Source: Lepus europaeus
Lineage: Eukaryota; Chordata; Mammalia; Lagomorpha; Leporidae
Length of the DNA stretch: 64,000 bases
Assembly: GCF_033115175.1 (NCBI RefSeq)
Contig: NC_084835.1
Span: forward strand, 98,548,448-98,612,447
Reading direction: 5' to 3'
The notes beneath the pieces were generated by a model, which saw nothing but the letters and a program-made list of their open reading frames with translations, searched no databases and was not told the origin of the DNA. How positions within the stretch are numbered: the first letter of the stretch is position 1; each line of letters starts with the position of its first letter. Both the position numbers and the translations under genes were made by a program. Of the stretch, positions 11,570 through 22,961 are shown piece by piece.

Positions 11570-11740
11570 CCCTCTTGAACTTCCTCAGTATTTGCTGCCG
11601 TTTTATGGCACTTTGCATCATCTCCTACCATGATGTTGTGGTGAAATATGCCAAAGTCTGGTTTCCTGCACTAGACTGTCGAGTCCACGGGGTCAGAGAC
11701 TAGTTTTCTGGATACCATGTTCAGGACACGGTTAGCAGGG
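11570..11740 (-). mobile_element. Possible L2 3' remnant
   Basis: GACTGTCGAGTCCACGGGGT followed by AGAGACTAG is like the reverse L2 end. Weak match. Confidence 0.35.
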
Positions 11741-12102
11741 TATCCTGCAACCACACAGATTCTCAGCAAATCGAGGGAAGATGGAGCTGACGTGAAGGGG
11801 AGAACGAAGTGTGTGACGTCCAGGACGGCCCTCCCTCCGAATGGAGCATTCCTGGAAGGGAGGACTCAGGACAGAGTGAGGCAGCAGAGGGGAAAGCCAG
11901 CGGGGTTAAGAACCAGCTCAGTGAGGAAAGGGACTGTGTCTAAACAGCCCAGGCTCAGAGAGAGCGTAGCGAGGAAGGGCCTGGGTACACGTGTCTCTGG
12001 CGGTGAGTCAGCCTCAAGTTGACCTCAGGGTTTGTCCTTCTCTCCTCCTCTCACCTGTTGCTGTCCAAGTCCCCTTGCTGACTGTGTCTAATTGCAACCC
12101 TT
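11741..12102. other. Unique intergenic sequence
   Basis: G-rich; a 101-codon open frame (11717-12022) has no recognisable product. Confidence 0.4.
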
Positions 12103-12120
12103 AAAGAACTCAGAGACAGG

Positions 12121-12470
12121 GCCGGCACCGCAGTTCAGTAGGCTAATCCTCCGCCTTGCGGCGCCGGCACACCAGGTTCTAGTCCCGGTCGGGGCGCCGG
12201 ATGCTGTCCTGGTTGCCCCTCTTTCAGTCCAGCTCTCTGCTGTGGCCCGGGAGTGCAGAGGAGGGTGGCCCAAGTGCTTGGGCCCTGCACCCGCATGGGA
12301 GACCAGGATAAGCACCTGGCTCCTGCCTTCAGATCAGCGCGGTGTGCCGGCCGCAGCACGACGGCCGCAGTGGCCATTGGAGGGTGAACCAACGGCAAAA
12401 AGGAAGACCTTTCTCTCTGTCTCTCTCTCTCTCTCTCACTGTCCACTCTGACTGTCAAAAAAAAAAAAAA
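12121..12470 (+). mobile_element. CSINE, type B
   Basis: Target duplication AAAGAACTCAGAGACAGG / AAAGAACTCGGAGACGGG. B box GGTTCTAGTCCCGG intact; tail CTGACTGTC plus A(16). Confidence 0.95.
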
Positions 12471-12551
12471 AAGAACTCGGAGACGGGCATCGGCAGCCTC
12501 CCCTCACACTCCGAGAAACCAGGTTAATCCCCTCCCTAGAAATGAAGTGCC

Positions 12552-12871
12552 GGGCTGACACTGTGGCGCAGCTGATTAATGCCCTGGCCTGAAGCACCAA
12601 CATCCCATATGGGCGCCAGTTCTTGTCCCAGCTGCTCCTCTTCCGATCCAGCTCTCTGCTATGGGCTGGGATAGCAGTAGAAGATGGCCCAAGTCCTTGG
12701 GCCCCTGCACCCATGTGGGAGACCTGGAAGAAGCTCCTGGCTTTGGATCGGTGTAGCTGTGACTGTTGTGGTCATCTGGGGAGTGAACCAAAGGATGGAA
12801 GACCTCTCTCTGTCTCTACCTCTCTCTGTAACTCTTTCAAATAAATAAAATAAATCTTTCAAAAAAAAAAA
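12552..12871 (+). mobile_element. CSINE, type A
   Basis: Head GGGCTGACACTGTGGCGCAG; AAGTGCC flanks both ends. Tail AAATAAATAAAATAAATC plus A run. Confidence 0.92.
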
Positions 12872-13326
12872 AAGTGCCATCCACATAGACCATCAGCCAG
12901 TTCATTCTGAAAGCTCTCCCCTGCGCAAAGAAGTCACCAGAGCATCACTTCTTTGAGGAATCAACGCCAGTGCTGACGATGACAGCCTGTTCGTCCCTGA
13001 GCTGAGACACTGTGTAGACACTAGAGCGGGACCTGTGCCAACAGAGTCCTTGGTGCAGAGCTCTCTGTTGCTGATTAGGCTCAAGGTCATATCTCCCACA
13101 TCCTGCCCGTCAGCCCACGCTTCCCAGTGTAGATCTTATTTCCATCCATGCAAGCTTGGCTTTGTACCAACGAGCCCCATCAGTCCATGGCTCCCAAGAC
13201 TTGTCTTCCTGGAGCCAGCATCTCAAATTCAACTTGCCTTAGGCCTGGGCTGCTTTTCTTTCTGATTTCTCAATCCTTGATCAGCGTAATTCATTCCCCC
13301 AGGTCAGGAGGCCTCGTGGACTTTTC
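12872..13326. other. Unique intergenic sequence
   Basis: No recognised feature. Confidence 0.4.
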
Positions 13327-13707
13327 TTTTTTTTTTTTTTTTTTTTTAAGATTTATTTATTTACTTAAAAGTCAGTTACACAGAGAGAGAAGGAGAGGCA
13401 GAGAGAGAAAGAGAGAGAGAGAGACAGAGAGAGACGGGGCGGGGGGGTCTTCTATCCTCTGGCTCACTCCCCAGATCACCGCAATGGCTAGAGCTGCACC
13501 TATCCAAAGCCAGGAGCCAGGAGCTTCTTCCAGGTCTCTCACGCAGGTGCAGGGGCCCAAGGACTTGGGCCATCCTCCACTGCTTTTCCAGGCCATAGCA
13601 GAGAGCTGGATCAGAAGTGGAGCAGCCAGGACTCAAACCAGCGCCCATATGGGATGCTGGCATTGCAGGAGGCGGCTTTATCAGCTACCTCCACAGCACC
13701 AGCCCCA
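13327..13707 (-). mobile_element. CSINE, type A, long GA region
   Basis: Begins with a long T tract. The GA-rich part includes GAGAGACAGAGAGAGACGG followed by G(7). Head end CCACAGCACCAGCCCC. Confidence 0.92.
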
Positions 13708-13794
13708 TCACAGACGCTTCTACAACCCAACCCCAAAGGCTCTTTCTTCCCAGGGCTTCCTCAGCTGCTGGGGTCTTCTCCCTTCTCTGCACCA

Positions 13795-14106
13795 CCCTCG
13801 TGGCACAGCAGGTTAAGGCACTGTTTGCATCCCACATGGGTGCCAGTGTGAGACCCCAGTACTCTGCTTTCAATCAGCTTTCTGCTAATGTGCCTGGGAA
13901 TAAGCATCAGAGAATGGCTCAGTTACTGGGTCTGTGCCACCAGCATGGGAGACCTGGATGGAGTTCCTGGCTCCTGACTTCTGCCTGGCCCAGACCTGGC
14001 TGTTGGGACCATTTTGGGAGTGAATCAGCAGTTGGAAGATCTCTGTCTCTTCCCCTTGTCTCTCTCTGACACTCTGCTTTTCAAATAAATCAGCCACTTT
14101 TTAAAG
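13795..14106 (+). mobile_element. CSINE, 5' end decayed
   Basis: Starts within CTCGTGGCACAGCAGGTTAA and keeps GAGACCTGGATGGAGTTCC; short tail CAAATAAATCAG. Confidence 0.85.
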
Positions 14107-14429
14107 GCGGCGGGGAGAGGGTGAGGGCAGTCTTCTAACTTCAGTTTCCGAAGGGAAGCCCACCAAAGCCCTGTCACCCACCTTCCTCTGGCCTGGTCTT
14201 CAGCCCAGGACAGGGCAAAACCTGCAGAACGCTGGGCTGCTCCCCGTCAGGCCGTTTGTAGCCACCTCTCAGATTCCCAGTCCTGGGGACTCTGCCTGAC
14301 CAAAGGAGGGCTGCATTCTGATTTCTCACATCTTTGCAAAAGCCAACTTAATTCAAAACTAGAAAAACTCCTCCCTCTCCCTTTCAGGCTTGCAAAGCTC
14401 TATTGTCTATGCCTACTTTGCATTCCCAT
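14107..14429. other. Unique intergenic sequence
   Basis: No recognised feature. Confidence 0.4.
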
Positions 14430-15010
14430 CTCAGTGTTCCAGCGAGTCCAGGATATTGCCCTATTCTCCTGATTTCTGAATGGCTCCAGAGTGAGCTTTC
14501 TAAAGCACATTTCTAGCCACTGCCACTCCTCCCCTTCCAATCCCTCAGAAACCTCAATAACTCTCCATTGCTCACAGAACAAAGACCAAACTCAGCGTGC
14601 TCTTCAAGGCTTCCACATTTGAGCCCCAAGCTGCCCTACGTTCTCCCACCCTAAACTCCTGCTAATGGAGCAAGCTCTAAGATTTCACCTGTAATTCTCT
14701 GGAATTTATTTCTAATGATCAGAACCTTAGCTATACTTCACGGTTCAGATACAATGACACCGATTACAAAAGCCTCCCTTCCCTTTCCGTATCTGAAATG
14801 CTTCTCCCTGTTCATGGCACCCCATGAGCTTCCCCTGTAGCACTCAGCCCCTTTGATTTTATATTATAGTAACTCCTGGACACACCCTAGCTCATCTTCC
14901 AAATTTCAAATCCTGCAAGGTCAAGGAAAGCTTCCTTGAATTTGATATCCCTTTCAATACCTAAACCATTACCTTCCATAAAGTTACTTCATAAAGTATT
15001 TGTTAATTCC
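14430..15010 (-). mobile_element. L2 3' region, antisense
   Basis: Shows L2 ORF2-end wording in reverse: CTCCATTGCTCACAGAACAA, CTTCAAGGCTTCCACATTTG, then AAATCCTGCAAGGTCAAGGA and TTCCTTGAATTTG. Old LINE-2 remnant with no intact frame. Confidence 0.5.
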
Positions 15011-15019
15011 ATTACTCCT

Positions 15020-15348
15020 GGGGTTGGCACTATGCCATAATGAGTAAAGCTGCCACCTGTAATGCCAACATCCCATAAAGGCACCAATTTGAGTCCCGGC
15101 TACTCCACTTATGATCCACCTCCCTGCTAATGCTCCTGGGAAAACATCTCCATGGGAGACCTGGATGAAGCTCCCGGCTCCTGGCTTTGGCCTGGCCCTT
15201 GGAGGCCATTTGGGGAGTGAACTAATGAGTGGAAGATCTCTCTCTCTGTCTGTCTCACTCTCTCTGTCTCTCTTTCTCTTTGCCTCTGCCTTTCCCTCTC
15301 TATTACTCTGCCTTTTAAATAAGTAAATAAATTAAAAAATATATATTT
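15020..15348 (+). mobile_element. CSINE, type A, with internal deletion
   Basis: Head GGGTTGGCACTATGCCATAA. The AGCAGTGGAAGATGGCCCAAG block is missing: the sequence jumps from CTCCTGGGAAAAC to TCCATGGGAGACC. Confidence 0.88.
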
Positions 15349-16771
15349 TAGAAATGCATTCATGTAAAAAAATCTATTGCTCCATTAGTGGTAAATTTGC
15401 TCAAATTTGTTATAGTTATGTAGATTCAGCTTCCAACTTTCTGCATTCAGGCTCATTTTGTTGGGAAATTATACTGATCACTTCTCAATCATACTCATAT
15501 TCCAGAGGTTAATCAAATGGGGATAGGCTTCAGTTAGAATACCAAGCGAGAGTTCAGATAACTGTGCAGTGCTGATCCGGCACTTCAGATAAGCACCAGT
15601 TCTCACATGTCCCCTGTGAGCCAGGGAGGAAAGAAACTGGAAGGGCAGGGAACAAAGTCAAGGTCTACAGCAAATGAGGGCAGAGATTAGATGTAGAACT
15701 TGGCACGGCTGGAGGAAAAGGTTGTGCTGAGATCTCTGGAGCACTGGTTCAGAGCACTTGGGGAGCCACCCATGAAGGTGCTGACTGCATGTCACACACG
15801 ACACCGGGGAAAGGAGCTCTGTAGACGAATGACTTCCCTGTCAGTGTGTGGAATGAAAAGGCTGAGTTCTGGCCGGGCACTCTGGTCCTTGCCCACTGTG
15901 GGTGCTGAGGGAACACAGCACCAACCTGTCCAGGCCTCCACTGTAGTTCAGAGCATGGGAATGACGGGCTGGGGGAAGCAGAAGGCCCTTCTGAGCTGCC
16001 ACGCTGTCGTCTGGAGAAATTCACTCATGTCTGCAGCAAACATTTGGAGTGAGTGCCTGGGCTGCAGCCCTGGGAAGTACAGAAGAGCCTTGGCACAATG
16101 TGCAGGGCAAAACTGACAAGCCTACAAAACAAAACAACCAACGAAGTAGAAGCGGAATAAAGAGGCCAACTCTTGGAGAGTCCAGAGAGTCCTGCTGTGA
16201 AATGTGACCTTGACATAGGAGGGGGAAGGTGGCAGGGTGGCAAAGGGAGGGGTAAGAAGGAGGAAACACAATGGACTTGAGACTTTTAATGAAACATCCC
16301 TAATCTCACCTGAGCCTCATGATCTGCTGAGAACTGTGAGATACGGGGACATCGAGCAGGTTCAAGCTCAGGTGAATGCAATTATGTTTCACCTACGTGT
16401 CTGGATAGAGGACAAATCCTGGGTTCCCTGTGGACCAGCCAGTGCCTACTTCTCACCAGTACTAGCTTTGCATCACCCCTCCCCAGCCCCGGAGAGATGA
16501 AGAACCTGAAATGGAAGAAAAAAAAATGTTTGTCTAGACTTCTGATTTGGTATTCAGGGCCTCTTCCCACGACCCTGACATGGAGCATCACATGATAAAA
16601 GTGGTATTTTGAAAGACAAGGTAAGCAGCCATTTGTAATACCGAAAGAGAAGGTAGGAGAAATGTGGCCAGTTAGCAGATAGGACAGTTACGGAGGCTGG
16701 GGAGAGCGAAGTGATGATCAGGAAGCAGACATGAGCGATGAACTCGTTGCACAGGATCAAGGAAAAGTCAA
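15349..16771. other. Unique intergenic sequence
   Basis: About 1.4 kb without a confident element. A 138-codon frame at 15700-16116 has no recognisable product and no splice or promoter context, so it is not called a gene. Confidence 0.45.
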
Positions 16772-17182
16772 GTACTTACATTTTGAGCACTCAATAGTGC
16801 CACTGAGCACTTTCACAGGTTCATTCAATTTGCTCTTCAGGACAACCCAGCAGAGATAATAAAAGACACTGAGGGGGCCGGCGCTCTGGTGCAGTGGGTT
16901 AAAGCCCTGGCCTGAAGCGCCGGCATCTCGTATGGGCACCGGTTCTAGTCTCGGCTGCTCCTCTTCCGATCCAGCTCTCTTCTGTGGCCTGGGAAAGCAG
17001 TAGAAGATGGCCTAAGTCCTTGGGCCCCTGCACCCATGTGGGAGACCCAGAAGAAGCTCCTGGCTCCTGGCTTCGGATAGGAGCAGTTCTGGCCATTGTG
17101 GTTATCTGGGGAGTGAACCAGCAGATGGAAGACCTCTCTCTGCCTCTACCTCTCTCTGTAACTCTGTCTTTCAAATAAAATG

Positions 17183-17213
<31 letters not shown>

Positions 17214-17310
17214 GACATTGCGAGAGCTGCCACAGTGTGAGGCTGAATTTGAATCCAAGTGTCCTGACCCTAAGCCCCATGTTCTCTTCATGACGGTATG
17301 GACCTGGAAA
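16772..17310 (+). mobile_element. MIR split by a SINE
   Basis: Left part: ACTTACATTTTGAGCACTCA and CAACCCAGCAGAGATAATAA. Right part, after the SINE: GAATTTGAATCCAAGTGTCC and CCATGTTCTCTTCATG. Together these follow MIR order. Confidence 0.55.
16874..17211 (+). mobile_element. CSINE, type A, inserted in MIR
   Basis: Target duplication AAAAGACACTGAG / AAAAGACATTGCG. Nearly consensus head GGGCCGGCGCTCTGGTGCAG and a 22-base A tail suggest a young copy. Confidence 0.94.
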
Positions 17311-17335
17311 AGCAGCACTATATAGAAATATCCCA

Positions 17336-17353
17336 GGGCCGGCGCTGTGGCCA
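17336..17353 (+). mobile_element. CSINE head stub
   Basis: Only GGGCCGGCGCTGTGGCC is present; the next bases are unrelated. About 18 bp of SINE 5' end with no body or tail. Confidence 0.6.
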
Positions 17354-17379
17354 GCCAGCCAAATTCCTGCCGTCCCACC

Positions 17380-18690
17380 CCTGCTCCATCACTGCACTAC
17401 ATTTCTGTTCAGGCCCTTGCTTGGCTCCCTTTCCAGGCTAGGAGGTCCCACAACCTCTTAAATATTCTGTGGGCCCCCTTCTTTCTCCTCTTAGTCTCAC
17501 CCAGACGGTTGCTCCTGCATCCAATACAGCCACTTCCTGCTTCAGACCCTTTCATAACTCCCCATTGTCCTCCCAGCTGACCCTCGCCTCCTCTCCTCTC
17601 CTCTCTAGCCTTCCTATGCTCTGCCTTGCTCTAGCTTCTGACTTGGTTGAGCTAAACTTTCATTCTATTCCCTCTGCCTGAAAACCTGTGCACCTCTAAA
17701 CCCTCGCTGAGCTGACCCTACTCATCCTTTGAAACGTGGATCAGATGCACCCTGAAAATCCTCCTCGGTGCTCAGACAGAGGAAATTTGAGTCACAAGAG
17801 ATGGCAAGCAGTGAGGACCACAGCGTGCTTTCCCCCACCTGCAGACCACATCCCTAGGCTGTCCCTACCATGACCCTGCCCAAGCCACAGCTGGACCTCT
17901 GAGGCCCTAAATAAGACAGAATTTCAGTTTTATTTCATTTAAAAAAATTTATTTTTAAAAATGTATCTATTTGAAAGGCAGAGGGAGAGGGAGACACACA
18001 AATGGAGAGCTCTCATCTGCTGGTTCAGTTCCCCCAAATGCCTATACTGACCAGGCCTGGGCTGGGCCCAAGCTGGAAGCTAGGAACTCAATCCAGGTTC
18101 CCGACATGGGTGGCAGGAGCCCACTTTCTTAGGCTTTCTCTGCTGCCTCCCAGGGTCTGCATAAACAGGAAGCTGGAGTCAGGTGGTGGAGCCAGGGATC
18201 AAACCCAGGCACTCTGATGTGGGACACTGGCATCCTAGCCATAGGCCAATGCTCTTCCCTTTGCCTTTGTTTTCAGGGTAAAGATGTCACTCGTGTTTAA
18301 GAGCAAGACCCCGCAAGTCACCGTCTGTCGCTCTCAGCTTTACCGTCTTCCTGTCAGTCAAGCCTCCCTTGTTCACTTCTGTGTCCTGGGAGTCACTGTA
18401 CCAGCTGCTATTTCCTCTCTGTACCTGATGAATTTCTACTCAGTCTGTGGTTCTGGGCTGGATTCACTCTCCCTGTGAAAGGCTCCTTGGCGCTCTGTGC
18501 TCCTCTGTGTAGCACTGATCACAGTTATAAAATCCTACGACTCATTTAAAGTCTCTGTCTCTCAACAGACTCTCAACTCCACGCGGACGAGGCCTAGAGT
18601 GGTATTATTTGCTCTTGCAGTCTCAGCACCTGGCTCCATGGCTGGCACCTAGTAGGTCCTTGAATTCACATTAATATGGGCTGAATTAAA
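17380..18690 (-). mobile_element. L2 3' region, antisense, split by a SINE
   Basis: Includes TCCCTCTGCCTGAAAACCTG, TACTCATCCTTTGAAACGTG and, on the right, CATGGCTGGCACCTAGTAGG, all typical of reverse L2. Interrupted at about 17935-18260. Confidence 0.6.
17935..18260 (-). mobile_element. Old CSINE in L2
   Basis: TTTATTTTTAAAAATGTATC, TGGCAGGAGCCCACTTTCTT and CACTCTGATGTGGGACACTG: the older subfamily with CTGCCTCCCAGG in place of CTTTCCCAGG. Confidence 0.82.
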
Positions 18691-18802
18691 ATTAATGAAT
18701 TTCCCCATCCCCTCCCAGATGAGTTAGCTGTCTCTTCTCTATGTCCGCATTATATGAGACTACTTCAAAAGGTTTGTGGAAAAATAAAACTAAAAGATAA
18801 GT

Positions 18803-19592
18803 TCACCTTGGAGGCAGCAGGTGATGGCTCAAGTATTTGGATCCCTGTCACCCATGTTGGAGTCCTGTTACTGGTTGCAGAGGGGAAGGCTGCTGCCAGA
18901 GTGAGTTTCATGGGTTCTTTTCATCAGCTTAGTATATAAATAAAAAGCCAGGAAACAATTTGCAAAGAGGCAGAAAATGCATTAGACAGAAAAGAAACTT
19001 TTATTTGATTGGCAAGTGACAGTGTCTGGTCCGAGAGGAGAGCAGGTGGAGTGCCCAAGCAGGACACTGGGTTTTTAAGGCATTACTGTTATGTTAATTG
19101 GGTCTTTCTGTGGAGGATGCCCATTGGACAGGGGTTTTACATACTGTATGTTGATTGGCTTGGGGCTTATGGAGATAGCAGGGGTCTCCTGGAGACTGTC
19201 CATCTCCTTAGGGGCTCAGCCCCCTTCTCTGCTAGCTCTGGGTGAAAGATTGTGGCCACCCTGGAGGTGTGATTTAAAGCCACAAGATCACACATACAGC
19301 GCAATAAGCTATTAGTGGTCAGTCTGGAGACAGGCTTTCCAGCCGCAGCTGGCAGCCTGTTTGTGAAGGACATTCTACCTCTGTCTGAGGGGCCCATGGA
19401 CTCCCAGCCCCAGTGGATGGCCTCAAGACCTGGATTAAGTTTGGGGCTCCTGGTTTCAGCCTGGCCCAGGCCTAGCTGTTGTAGATATTTGAGGAGTGAA
19501 TCAACAGATGGAATAGCTCTCTCTACTTGTCTCTGTCTCTCTGGTTTTAAAATAAGATAAAAATTTACGAATTAGAATTATTTTTAAAAAGA
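18803..19592 (+). mobile_element. Old CSINE in MITE, itself split by an LTR
   Basis: SINE parts lie at 18803-18865 and 19426-19592. AAAAGATAAG at both ends is the target duplication in the MITE. The LTR entered inside the GGGAGACCTGGATT block. Confidence 0.75.
18866..19425 (-). mobile_element. Solo LTR inside the SINE
   Basis: TGTTACTGG...GGCCTCA, 560 bp. Flanks AGTCC and AGACC are a 5-bp duplication of the host SINE's GGGAGACC with one change. On the minus strand AATAAA lies at 19000-19005, with a T-to-A-rich TATA-like run near 19070. No viral coding region is attached. Confidence 0.65.
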
Positions 19593-19673
19593 TAAGATTA
19601 TTTGGGTTCAAACAATCTGAAATGCATGGGTAGTTTCATAATTTTTCATAAATTTCTTAAAACCCCTTGTATG

Positions 19674-19998
19674 TTGGGGCTGGTGCTGTGGTGTATTGGG
19701 TAAAGCCACTGCCTGCAGTGCCGGCATCCCATATGGGTGCCAGTTCACGTTCTGGCTGCTCTGCAATGGCCTGGGAAAGCAGTAGAAGATGGCCCAAGCC
19801 TTGGGCCACTGTACCCAGATGGGAGACGCCAAAGAAGCTCCTGACTCCTGGCTTCGGATCGGCACAGCTCCAGCCATTGCAGCCAATTGAGTAGTGAACC
19901 AGTGGATGGAAGACCTCTCTCTCTCTATCTCTGCTTCTGCCTCTCTGTAACTCTGGCTTTCAAATAAATAAATAAATAAATCTTAAAAAAAAAAAAAA
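19674..19998 (+). mobile_element. CSINE in MITE, perfect target duplication
   Basis: CCCTTGTATG occurs at 19664-19673 and 19999-20008. The body lacks part of the usual sequence after GTTCTGGCTGCTC, going directly to GCAATGGCCTGG. Confidence 0.93.
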
Positions 19999-20032
19999 CC
20001 CTTGTATGCATGGATCTTAAACATTCTGCACT

Positions 20033-20340
20033 AGAGACCGTCATTGTGGTGTAGCATGATACAAAGCCTGCATCCCATATGGGATATTGGTTAGAGTCCT
20101 GGATGCTCTGCTGTTAATCCAGCCCCCTGGCCTAGAAAAGAAGCTGAGGATGGCCCAAGTACTTGGGACCCTGCCATTCATGTAGGAGACACAGATGGAG
20201 CTCCAGACTCTTGGCTTCAGCCTGGCCCAGCCCCAGTCATTGCGCCCTTGGGGAAGTAAATCAGCTGATGGAAAATCTCTCTCTCTCTCTGCCACTCTGC
20301 CTTTCAAAGAAATAAAGAAATCTTTAAAAATAAGAAATAA
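20033..20340 (+). mobile_element. Older CSINE in MITE
   Basis: Head GAGACCGTCATTGTGGTGTA, tail CAAAGAAATAAAGAAATC. Third SINE in the same MITE. Confidence 0.82.
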
Positions 20341-20412
20341 AAAATGTTTGCACCAAAAAAAACATCTTTTAATTCCATTTTCCATGAACTTCTTCAAGTC
20401 CCTCATATACTG

Positions 20413-21824
20413 TAAAACTCAATTCTGTTGTTGCACTGGCACTGTAATTATCTGTGGGGATGTCTGTTTTTCACCTCTCTTCATCCTAAGTCCTTCACCA
20501 GCCAACCCCTCCACCATTCACCAGCTCCTTGGGTGCAGAGGTAACCATACATTTTTTTGAAACCAAATCGGTGCTCAAAAAACCTTTACTGAAGAATGGA
20601 GCCCATTGAAGGAGAAAGACTAAACCAAAGGTTCCATTCACAGCAGAACACAGGATGTGGTCATCTCCATGGAGTTTAGTATTAAACTGGGGACCACTCT
20701 CAACTATGAGGCAGGCACAAGAGGAGCTGGCAAAGGCAAGGCAAGCACCCAGCAGCGGCAGTGCCAGTGCCAGGGGAGCCAGGAGAAGGAAAGCAGTTAG
20801 CTGGGTCCAGTTTTGCTGAAAGAATGAGGAAGCTGAGGGCTGAGAAAAGTCTGAGCTCCACTGACAGAGGAGGAACTTGTGCACAAGCTGTCTGCATGAA
20901 AGCTGAGATGCTAGAAGTTGGATTGCGTGAGATGAAGGAGGGTTGACACCCCAGAGGGGGCGAATCTGTGGGTCGCTTGTTGAAAGGACTTGGACAGAGA
21001 AAAAGGAGCTCCAGAGTGTTCTTTTTCTCACTGTCTGTTCTCACTTCTCCTTCCTGTGGTACAGAACAGGCTGAGAGTCATGGGGTCTGTTCAGTTTCCC
21101 GTTTCTCATGGTTGGCATAATGCTTTTTGAATGTTATTTTCACAGCTGGCATGAAGCAAGATGCTGTTTTTTCCCCACCTCACACAAGGAATACTGCTGC
21201 TCCTGTGTCAATTCAGAGGATATGAATGAAATATTAAAACACAAACAAGTTATTTTTCTTTACAAAAGAAATAAATATGTGTCTACCAGAAAAACTTGTA
21301 AATCACTTTTTAAGAATTCTTGTGGTAGGCTTTCAAAATGTGTTTTACAGGAATTACTCCAAGAGTCTATATATCAGGAACAAATTGCTTACTTGACATG
21401 TCTAACACTATATGCCCTAGGCATAAATTCCTCTAAAAATACCTAAAACAAGTTCTCTAAATAGTAAACCTTGGAGAGATTTGGCTAATTTTTAACTGGA
21501 AAGTAACCTCCCAATGTTAATTGGTTAAACTCTCACTCACGTCCTAATGCAAATTCACCCAGCACCTGGCAAGCCCAAGTAATGTTGCCCCATGAAAAGC
21601 TCAACAAATTAAAATAGAGTCACAAAAAGTCACAAAAGTGAAAGTCACAAAAGTGAAAGTCACAAAAGGCCTGCTGATGGAGAACGTCTCCACATGACCT
21701 TGAAGCTGGAGATGTGACCCAAGAAGCTGGTTTCTAGTACAGCAAGTTGAATTTATAAATTGTTGACAGGTTAAACAGGATTCTTACCTGAACCTCGAAG
21801 AAAACTGGTACAATACCACAGGAG
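20413..21824. other. Unique intergenic sequence
   Basis: About 1.4 kb. A 178-codon minus-strand frame (20495-21031) is the longest open frame outside GC-rich DNA in this part; its composition (Leu/Ser/Ala-rich) matches nothing I know. Not called as a gene. Confidence 0.4.
21618..21668. repeat. Short tandem repeat
   Basis: AGTCACAAAA is repeated four times with GTGA spacers between the later copies, giving a 15-base unit. Confidence 0.85.
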
Positions 21825-21836
21825 GTTTTTGGTTTT

Positions 21837-21879
<43 letters not shown>

Positions 21880-22196
21880 TATTTATTTGTTTATTTGAAA
21901 GTCAGAGTTACAGAGAGAGGGAGAGACAGAGAGAAAGAGCTTCCATTTGCTAGTTCATTGTCCAGATGGCCACAATGACCAGCACTGGGCCAGACTGAAG
22001 CCTGGAGCCAGGAGCTTCTTCTAGGTGTTTCATGTGGGTAGCAGGGGCCCCAGCACTTGGGCCATCTTCTGCTGCTTTTTCCAGGCCATTAGTAGGGAGC
22101 TGGATCAGAAGTGGAGAATCCGGGACATGAATCAGCACCCATATGGGATGCTGGCATTGCAGGCAGCTTTACCTGCTACATCACAACACCAGTCTC
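21825..22196 (-). mobile_element. CSINE with very long T tract
   Basis: Target duplication CCACAGGAG at 21816-21824 and 22197-22205. The T run (about 21839-21878) exceeds 35 bases, suggesting a long or expanded A tail. Confidence 0.94.
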
Positions 22197-22205
22197 CCAC
22201 AGGAG

Positions 22206-22592
22206 TGCTTAAGCATAAGCAGTGTGTGAACCTGGATTGGAAAAATATATTTATTTCCATCAATTTACAACTGGAATTTAACTTTTTTCCAATCATAAAT
22301 ATAGGCAACAAAACATGAGGATTAAACAAATTATTGATCCTATCACTTTACAATTGCTGCAACTACTTTGAAATATTATTACCAGTTGCTGGTCTTACCA
22401 TTAGATTTATTAAATGCATTATAGGATAGCACATATATTATTATACTACAGATTTGGGGTTTAAAATTATTTTGTTACTTTGATTCATTGCAATTGGATT
22501 CTGCAAATTTTGTTTTATGTGTTGAAAAAAATCATTTTATGAAGTCTCTAGATTCCAACAATGATGTCCAGTGCACAAAAATAGTTAAGAAT
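22206..22592. other. Unique intergenic sequence
   Basis: AT-rich; nothing recognised. Confidence 0.4.
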
Positions 22593-22608
22593 CTGTGATT
22601 TGGTTCTT

Positions 22609-22945
22609 TTTTTTAAAAAAAGGATTTATTTATTTATTTTTTGAAAGTCAGAGTTACACAGAGAGAGAGGCGAGGCATAGAGAGGGACCTTCCATCCGAT
22701 GGTTCACTCCACAGTTGGTCGCAACAGCTGGAGCTGTGCTGATCCGAAGCCAGGAGTCAGGATATTCTTCCAGGTCTCCCATGCGGGTGCAGGGGCTCAA
22801 GGACTTGGGCCATCTTCCACTGATTTCCCAGGCCATAGCAGAGAGCTGGATTGGAAGTGCAGTGGCTGGGTCTCGAACCGGCGCCCATATGGGATGCCAG
22901 TGCTTAAGGCCAGGGCGTTAACCTGCTGCGCCACAGCGCCAGCCC
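22609..22945 (-). mobile_element. CSINE, type A, perfect 16-bp target duplication
   Basis: CTGTGATTTGGTTCTT flanks both ends (22593-22608, 22946-22961). Body close to the common sequence. Confidence 0.96.
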
Positions 22946-22961
22946 CTGTGATTTGGTTCTT

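Larger units (their letters stand above)
18750..20412. mobile_element. Mariner-like MITE hosting nested insertions
   Basis: Left end TATATGAGACTACTTCAAAA (18750 on) and right end CAAGTCCCTCATATA (to 20412) are inverted copies of each other, with TA at both edges. Inner parts, including AAAAGATAAG, TGCATGGGTAGTTTC, TGCATGGATCTTAA and TTTGCACCAAA, form the arms of one palindrome. The element has been expanded from perhaps 200-250 bp by three SINEs and one LTR. Family name not assigned. Confidence 0.6.

Noticed and set aside
13148-13816. 222-codon plus-strand frame
   Set aside because: Most of it reads through an antisense SINE, including poly-T as a Phe run.
15700-16116. 138-codon plus-strand frame
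   Set aside because: No recognisable product; overlapping frames on the other strand are of similar length.
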